Shown here piece after piece: positions 60,065 through 64,000 of a stretch of DNA of 64,000 nucleotides (the stretch's first letter is position 1; each line of letters begins with the position of its first letter). This DNA comes from JANQPX01 sp039197065 (lineage in GTDB: Bacteria > Pseudomonadota > Alphaproteobacteria > Geminicoccales > Geminicoccaceae). The translations under genes were made by a program, and so were the position numbers. The notes below the pieces were generated by a model. That model was not told where the DNA came from. It saw nothing but the letters and a program-made list of their open reading frames with translations, and did no database searches. Location: contig JBCCUL010000028.1 of assembly GCA_039197065.1 (NCBI GenBank), positions 60,191 to 124,190 of the forward strand, read 5' to 3'.

Positions 60065-61687
60065 TCAGTCTTTGGCGATCTGGAAGAGGTCGAGGATGTC
60101 GCCGTCCATCGTGACCTCCAGCGGCAGGTCGCCGATCAGCCTCTCGGCGCCCGGTCCGTAGCCGTAGATCAGGACGACATAGTCGAAGTCCGACGTCCAG
60201 CGCATGATCTGGCCGGCGATCGGCGGCTGGTCTTCGCCGGGCTGATGGGCGAGCGCCAGGTCTTTGAGCGTCGGAAGATCGGCGTGCCCCCGGCCGCCCA
60301 GCCGATCGAAGGGTGGTTTCAGCGTCAGCGGCTGCTGTCCGGGCAGGGCGTAGAGCGTCGAAACAAAGGCTGATTTTTCGATCACCGCGAGCGTTGGCAG
60401 GCTCTGGAGCTGAGCCGCATGGTGAAACACGCGATGGCGGGGTGGCGCCAGGCGCAGACCGGCGCCTTCGTCAGGCCGGACCACGAGAAGGCGGGCGCCC
60501 GGTGGAATCAGGCCGATGGCTTGGCGCATCTCGGCAAGATCGGTGCGGTGATCCACCCATGTCGAGGTCAGGACCGCGAGGCGCACCAGAAAGAGCGTTG
60601 CCAGGAGTGCTGGCAGGGCCAGGAAGAACCTTCCTTCCGGCATCCTGAAGCGGGTGCAGGCCACCAGCATCAGGGCAAACAGCAGGGCAAGGCGCTGATC
60701 GAACACGCCGCCGCTCAACAGGGCCTTGGGCGCCAGAACGAAGGCGACGGCGAGAAGCGCCAGGGCAGGCGCCATCCGCCGATCGATCGTCAGTCGACCG
60801 GACAGCCAGGCGGCGAGAGCTAGGCCTGCGAGTAAGGCGAAGGAGGCAAGATCGAGGGGCCGATTGTAGTTGGCAAGCGGCGAGAGAAGCGCTTTCAGCT
60901 TCCAGGCGACATTGCCGAAGACGATGCCCTCTTCCCCTCCCCCCTCGACGCCAAGAAGGAGCCTTGCATAAAGGATAAGCGGCAGGATGAAGCCGGTGCC
61001 GGCAATACCGAGCTCGAATAGGGCCCGCCGTCCGACATTCGGCCCTTTCCTGCCATCGAGCCACGTGCCCAACGCCATGCCGAGCAGCACCAGACCGCAG
61101 GCGCCTGCCGCGACCAGATGGCAGAAGAAGAGGCCGAGCGCCGCCAAACCGCCGGCCAGAACGCGCCAGACGATGCGGGCGTCCTGCATCCTGATCCAAA
61201 GGGCGAGCGCCGCCGGAACCAGGCCGATGCCCAGCGAAAAATTGGCCAGGCCGGCGATCATGCTGCCGTGATAAGCGAAGAGCGCAGCCATCAGCGGATA
61301 TATAGACCATTGGTTGAACAATGTCCGATGAAGCCAGGCCACGCCAGCCAGTGTCGACAGAAGACAGAATGCCAGAAAAACCCGCGCGGCAACGTCCGGC
61401 TTCAGCCAGTTTGCAAGGCCGGGAACCACCAGATCCATCGCAATATTAGGAATGAAATCGAACGCGATGTCATAGCGATCGGAAAGCAAAATCACGTCGT
61501 TTAAGTTGCCTATCACATGCATTCGCGCTACATGATTTGGATAGTCTGCGAGAAGTGGCGTGTCGATGACTGTCAATGGTACGATCAACAGGACGGCGAC
61601 GGTGATAAATGACGCTGCAAATAGTGCCTTATTATGGTCGATGGCTAAGACGACATTTGAAGAATTGACGCCGGCGACGGTTGCCAT
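60065..61687 (-). CDS. Polytopic membrane protein, GT-C glycosyltransferase-like
   Basis: 540 residues from ATG 61687, with GGAG 7 bases upstream. About ten or more hydrophobic helices (first at about 21-41), with the loop DTPLLADYPNHVARM after the first helix as in GT-C enzymes, and a soluble C-terminal domain (from about 395). GT-C proteins transfer sugars from polyprenyl phosphate carriers at the membrane. It is divergent from the GT2 gene, a natural partner that could make the carrier-linked sugar. Confidence 0.6.
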   Translation of the reverse strand: MATVAGVNSSNVVLAIDHNKALFAASFITVAVLLIVPLTVIDTPLLADYPNHVARMHVIGNLNDVILLSDRYDIAFDFIPNIAMDLVVPGLANWLKPDVAARVFLAFCLLSTLAGVAWLHRTLFNQWSIYPLMAALFAYHGSMIAGLANFSLGIGLVPAALALWIRMQDARIVWRVLAGGLAALGLFFCHLVAAGACGLVLLGMALGTWLDGRKGPNVGRRALFELGIAGTGFILPLILYARLLLGVEGGGEEGIVFGNVAWKLKALLSPLANYNRPLDLASFALLAGLALAAWLSGRLTIDRRMAPALALLAVAFVLAPKALLSGGVFDQRLALLFALMLVACTRFRMPEGRFFLALPALLATLFLVRLAVLTSTWVDHRTDLAEMRQAIGLIPPGARLLVVRPDEGAGLRLAPPRHRVFHHAAQLQSLPTLAVIEKSAFVSTLYALPGQQPLTLKPPFDRLGGRGHADLPTLKDLALAHQPGEDQPPIAGQIMRWTSDFDYVVLIYGYGPGAERLIGDLPLEVTMDGDILDLFQIAKD

Positions 61688-61780
61688 TCGAGCTCCAAGG
61701 TCAAAAGACGGCTGCTGCAGGCACGCTGCGAGCATCGGCAGCGCCCCTCTCCTCCCGATAGACCGCATCTAACGCAAAGG

Positions 61781-62584
61781 ATGAATGACAGCATGAAATC
61801 TGCACATCCTTTTTATCAACCAAAAAACGTTAAAACACTAACAATTGTCATCCCAACATTGAATGAAGTGGATAATGTGGCGCCGTTGATCACCAAGCTC
61901 GAGCAGGTGCTGCGGTCGACATCCTGGTCAGCTCTTTTCGTCGACGATGATTCGACGGACGGCACCTATGATCTGCTGCGAACGCTCGCCGTCGACCGGC
62001 CGCATGTTCAGGCGATCCGACGCATCGGCAGGAAAGGGCTGTCTTCGGCCTGCATCGAAGGCATGGCGGCGGCCGACAGCGCCTATGTGGCCGTCATGGA
62101 TGCGGATCTGCAGCATGACGAGCATCTCCTGCGGCCGATGCTCGAGCTGATGGAAAGCAAGTCTCTGGATCTGGTGGCGGCGAGCCGCTTCCTGCGCGGC
62201 GGCAGTGTCGGACCGCTCTCCGCGAGGCGGGCCTTGATGAGCCGCACCGCCAACGCGCTTAGCGCGAGGCTCTGCGGCGTACGTCTGAGCGATCCGATGA
62301 GCGGCTTCTTCATGATCAGGAGAAGCCTCTTTCATGAGGTCTATCGCGGTCTCTCCGGTCACGGCACGAAGATCCTGCTGGACATCATCACCGCGGCCAG
62401 ACGGCCGGTGCGCTGCGCCGAACTTCCGCTGCGCTTTCGCGAACGCTTCAGCGGCGAGAGCAAGCTGGACGCTCAGGTGATGTGGGAGTTTCTCTATCTC
62501 CTAGGCCAGAAAACCCTCCGTCGCCTGATCGCTCCCTTCGCCGATCGAGGGCTCGCTGCACGGGGAATGACGACAAAAGGCTGA
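61781..62584 (+). CDS. Polyprenyl-phosphate glycosyltransferase (GT2, DPM1-like)
   Basis: 267 residues from ATG 61781. GT2 landmarks: TIVIPTLNEVDNV, FVDDDSTDGTYDLL, MDADLQHD and the C-terminal LRFRERFSGESKLD. These match dolichol/polyprenyl-phosphate mannosyl or glucosyl transferases. It lacks the C-terminal membrane helices of longer relatives. Divergent from the GT-C-like gene. Confidence 0.85.
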   Translation: MNDSMKSAHPFYQPKNVKTLTIVIPTLNEVDNVAPLITKLEQVLRSTSWSALFVDDDSTDGTYDLLRTLAVDRPHVQAIRRIGRKGLSSACIEGMAAADSAYVAVMDADLQHDEHLLRPMLELMESKSLDLVAASRFLRGGSVGPLSARRALMSRTANALSARLCGVRLSDPMSGFFMIRRSLFHEVYRGLSGHGTKILLDIITAARRPVRCAELPLRFRERFSGESKLDAQVMWEFLYLLGQKTLRRLIAPFADRGLAARGMTTKG

Positions 62585-62664
62585 CGTTGTCGGTCGCCTG
62601 CGCCAATGTTACCTGATCGACCCGGGTGATAATGTTAGGGTCGTTGGCCTGACGATCGGCGGGG

Positions 62665-63063
62665 ATGATGACTGACGAAAACGATACCGCAACGCTGGTG
62701 CGCCGCTTCTACGCGCTTCGCAGAACCGGCGATCTCGACAAGCTCGGCACGATGATCCGAGACGATGTCGTCTGGCGCGAGCCCGAGGTCGGCGGCCATA
62801 TGGGCGAGCTCCACGGTCTTGCCGCCGTGATCGACATGATCGGACGCGCGCTGCAGACGACCGGAGGAACCTTCAGGCTGGATGTCCTGTCCACGGTTGC
62901 GACCCGCAGTGACTGCGCCGCTGTCATCGGCTGGCGGGCCGACAAAGGAGGGCGGAGGATCGAAGGACGAGAGCTTGCGGTCTTTCGTTTCGATGGCGGT
63001 CTGATCGCCGAAGCGCTCTTCCTGCCGGAGAACATCGAGAACGATCACGCCTTTTGGGCTTGA
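62665..63063 (+). CDS. SnoaL-like (NTF2-fold) protein, second copy
   Basis: 132 residues from ATG 62665 (62668 in frame). The pattern is ATLVRRFYALRRTGDLDKLGTMIRDDVVWREPEVGGHMGELHG, with strands ending in LAVFRFDGGLIAEAL. It belongs to the same fold class as the gene at 10189, but the two are not close. Function not assigned. Confidence 0.72.
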   Translation: MMTDENDTATLVRRFYALRRTGDLDKLGTMIRDDVVWREPEVGGHMGELHGLAAVIDMIGRALQTTGGTFRLDVLSTVATRSDCAAVIGWRADKGGRRIEGRELAVFRFDGGLIAEALFLPENIENDHAFWA

Positions 63064-63310
63064 TCGCCGTTTCCTTGAGCTGCGACCAGGAAACGACCTG
63101 TTTCCTTTGGTGAATGATGCACATTGAGCTATGCAGGGGTTGCCGGCTTCTCGGTCTCGTCCGAGAGGTCGGATGAGCGATAGTGGCGGATCCAGAGCTT
63201 TTTCCGATCGGGCGGCAACCCTGATCGATAAGAAAATGCAGCGGAACATTGGCATAGAGAGCAGATGCGATCACGTCTGATCGGAATTTGCTCCAGGGGG
63301 ACAGAGGATC

Positions 63311-64000
63311 ATGGCGAAGGTAGCATTGGTCACGGGCGGTTCGCGCGGCATTGGTGCGGCGATTTCGAAAGCGATGAAGGAGGCCGGTTACAGCGTCGCC
63401 GCGAATTACGCCGGCAATGACGAGGCGGCGAACGCCTTCAAGGCCGAAACCGGCATTCCCGTCTACAAATGGTCGGTCGCCGATTACGACGCCTGTGTCG
63501 CCGGTATTGCCGACGTCGAAAAAAATCTGGGGCCGGTCGACGTGCTGGTCAACAATGCCGGCATCACGCGCGACGGCATGTTCCACAAGATGACGCCGGA
63601 GCAGTGGAAAGAGGTGATCGACACCAATCTTTCCGGCCTGTTCAACATGACCCACCCGATCTTCCCCGGCATGCGCGAGCGCGGCTTCGGGCGGATCATC
63701 AACATCAGCTCGATCAACGGCCAGAAGGGCCAGGCGGGCCAGGTCAATTACTCCGCGGCCAAGGCCGGCGACGTCGGCTTCACGCGGGCGCTGGCCCAGG
63801 AAGGCGCCTTCAAGGGCGTCACGGTGAACGCGATCTGCCCCGGCTATATCGGCACCGAGATGGTGCGCGCGATCCCGCAAAAGGTGCTGGACGAGAAGAT
63901 CATCCCGCAGATCCCGGTGGGCCGTCTCGGCGAGCCCGAGGAGATCGCGCGCTGCGTCGTCTTCCTCGCCTCCGACGACGCCGGATTCCTCACCGGCTCC
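63311..64000 (+). CDS. phbB: Acetoacetyl-CoA reductase (cut at the right edge)
   Basis: 230 codons are visible from ATG 63311, with GAGG 4 bases upstream; the gene runs past the window. It is an SDR: TGGSRGIGAAI (about 8-18), NNAG (about 83), SS then YSAAK (catalytic Tyr about 151, Lys 155) and PGYIGTEM. It reduces acetoacetyl-CoA to (R)-3-hydroxybutyryl-CoA for polyhydroxybutyrate. A FabG-type ketoreductase is the alternative. Confidence 0.88.
   Translation, partial: MAKVALVTGGSRGIGAAISKAMKEAGYSVAANYAGNDEAANAFKAETGIPVYKWSVADYDACVAGIADVEKNLGPVDVLVNNAGITRDGMFHKMTPEQWKEVIDTNLSGLFNMTHPIFPGMRERGFGRIINISSINGQKGQAGQVNYSAAKAGDVGFTRALAQEGAFKGVTVNAICPGYIGTEMVRAIPQKVLDEKIIPQIPVGRLGEPEEIARCVVFLASDDAGFLTGS

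Noticed and set aside
1..64000. tRNA or rRNA genes
   Set aside because: No CCA-terminated cloverleaf or rRNA sequence was noticed by eye, but a covariance-model scan is needed for certainty.
1..64000. CRISPR array, prophage or IS element
   Set aside because: No regularly spaced repeats, transposase or integrase were found; the 22-base repeat at 24972 and 27205 is too few and too irregular.

Overview
The window is a GC-rich (my estimate is about 60%) alphaproteobacterial chromosome segment, most likely from the Hyphomicrobiales (Rhizobiales). The block miaB-phoH-ybeY-corC-lnt-XRE-metK-trmB, the block rimP-nusA-ylxR-infB-rbfA-truB-rpsO-pnp, a MucR/Ros regulator, an Irr-type Fur protein and a rhizobial-type glpDSTPQUV glycerol cluster with a divergent glpR are typical of that order. 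A holdfast-anchor operon (hfaA-hfaB-hfaD-like) suggests a surface-attaching or rosette-forming member. Species cannot be named from this sequence alone. Both ends are cut: a flavin reductase on the left and an acetoacetyl-CoA reductase (phbB-like) on the right.

Layout. 1-10.6 kb: a truncated FAD reductase, a secreted TPR-SPOR protein, a pentaheme c-type cytochrome with an outer-membrane beta-barrel protein, acrylyl-CoA reductase acuI, an alpha/beta hydrolase, an FMN-dependent hydroxy-acid dehydrogenase and a SnoaL-like protein. 10.6-14.6 kb: an accessory-looking, compositionally mixed stretch with a radical SAM protein, two unrecognised proteins and a tiny membrane protein. 14.6-23.8 kb: glycerol uptake and oxidation (glpV, U, Q, P, T, S, D on the minus strand and glpR divergent), with operator-like sites between glpD and glpR. 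23.8-24.7 kb: a translationally coupled pair of unknown proteins, one with a mirror-symmetric cysteine pattern.

25-40 kb is mostly housekeeping: trpS, a DUF2333 protein, a NifU-like scaffold, tsaB, rimI, a TusA-like protein, mucR, miaB, phoH, ybeY, corC, lnt, an XRE regulator, metK, trmB and a double UspA protein. 40-43.3 kb: small membrane and secreted proteins plus the hfaABD-like operon. 44.3-54.3 kb: the ribosome-biogenesis, translation-initiation and RNA-decay block. 54.5-64 kb: a nitronate-monooxygenase-like protein, irr, an M23 peptidase-like protein, two methyltransferases, a metallo-hydrolase, a divergent pair of membrane-glycosylation genes, a second SnoaL-like protein and the start of phbB.

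Points most worth following: the three-gene radical SAM cassette (10.67-14.11 kb); the unknown pair with the CX6CX3C-X16-CX3CX6C motif; the pentaheme cytochrome and beta-barrel pair; the complementary degeneracy of the two glycerol ABC ATPases; a NusA with an extra C-terminal helix-hairpin-helix-type domain; and several candidate cis-regulatory structures (glpR operators, a palindrome before metK, a terminator-like hairpin right before rimP, a Shine-Dalgarno-sequestering hairpin, and a palindrome upstream of irr).
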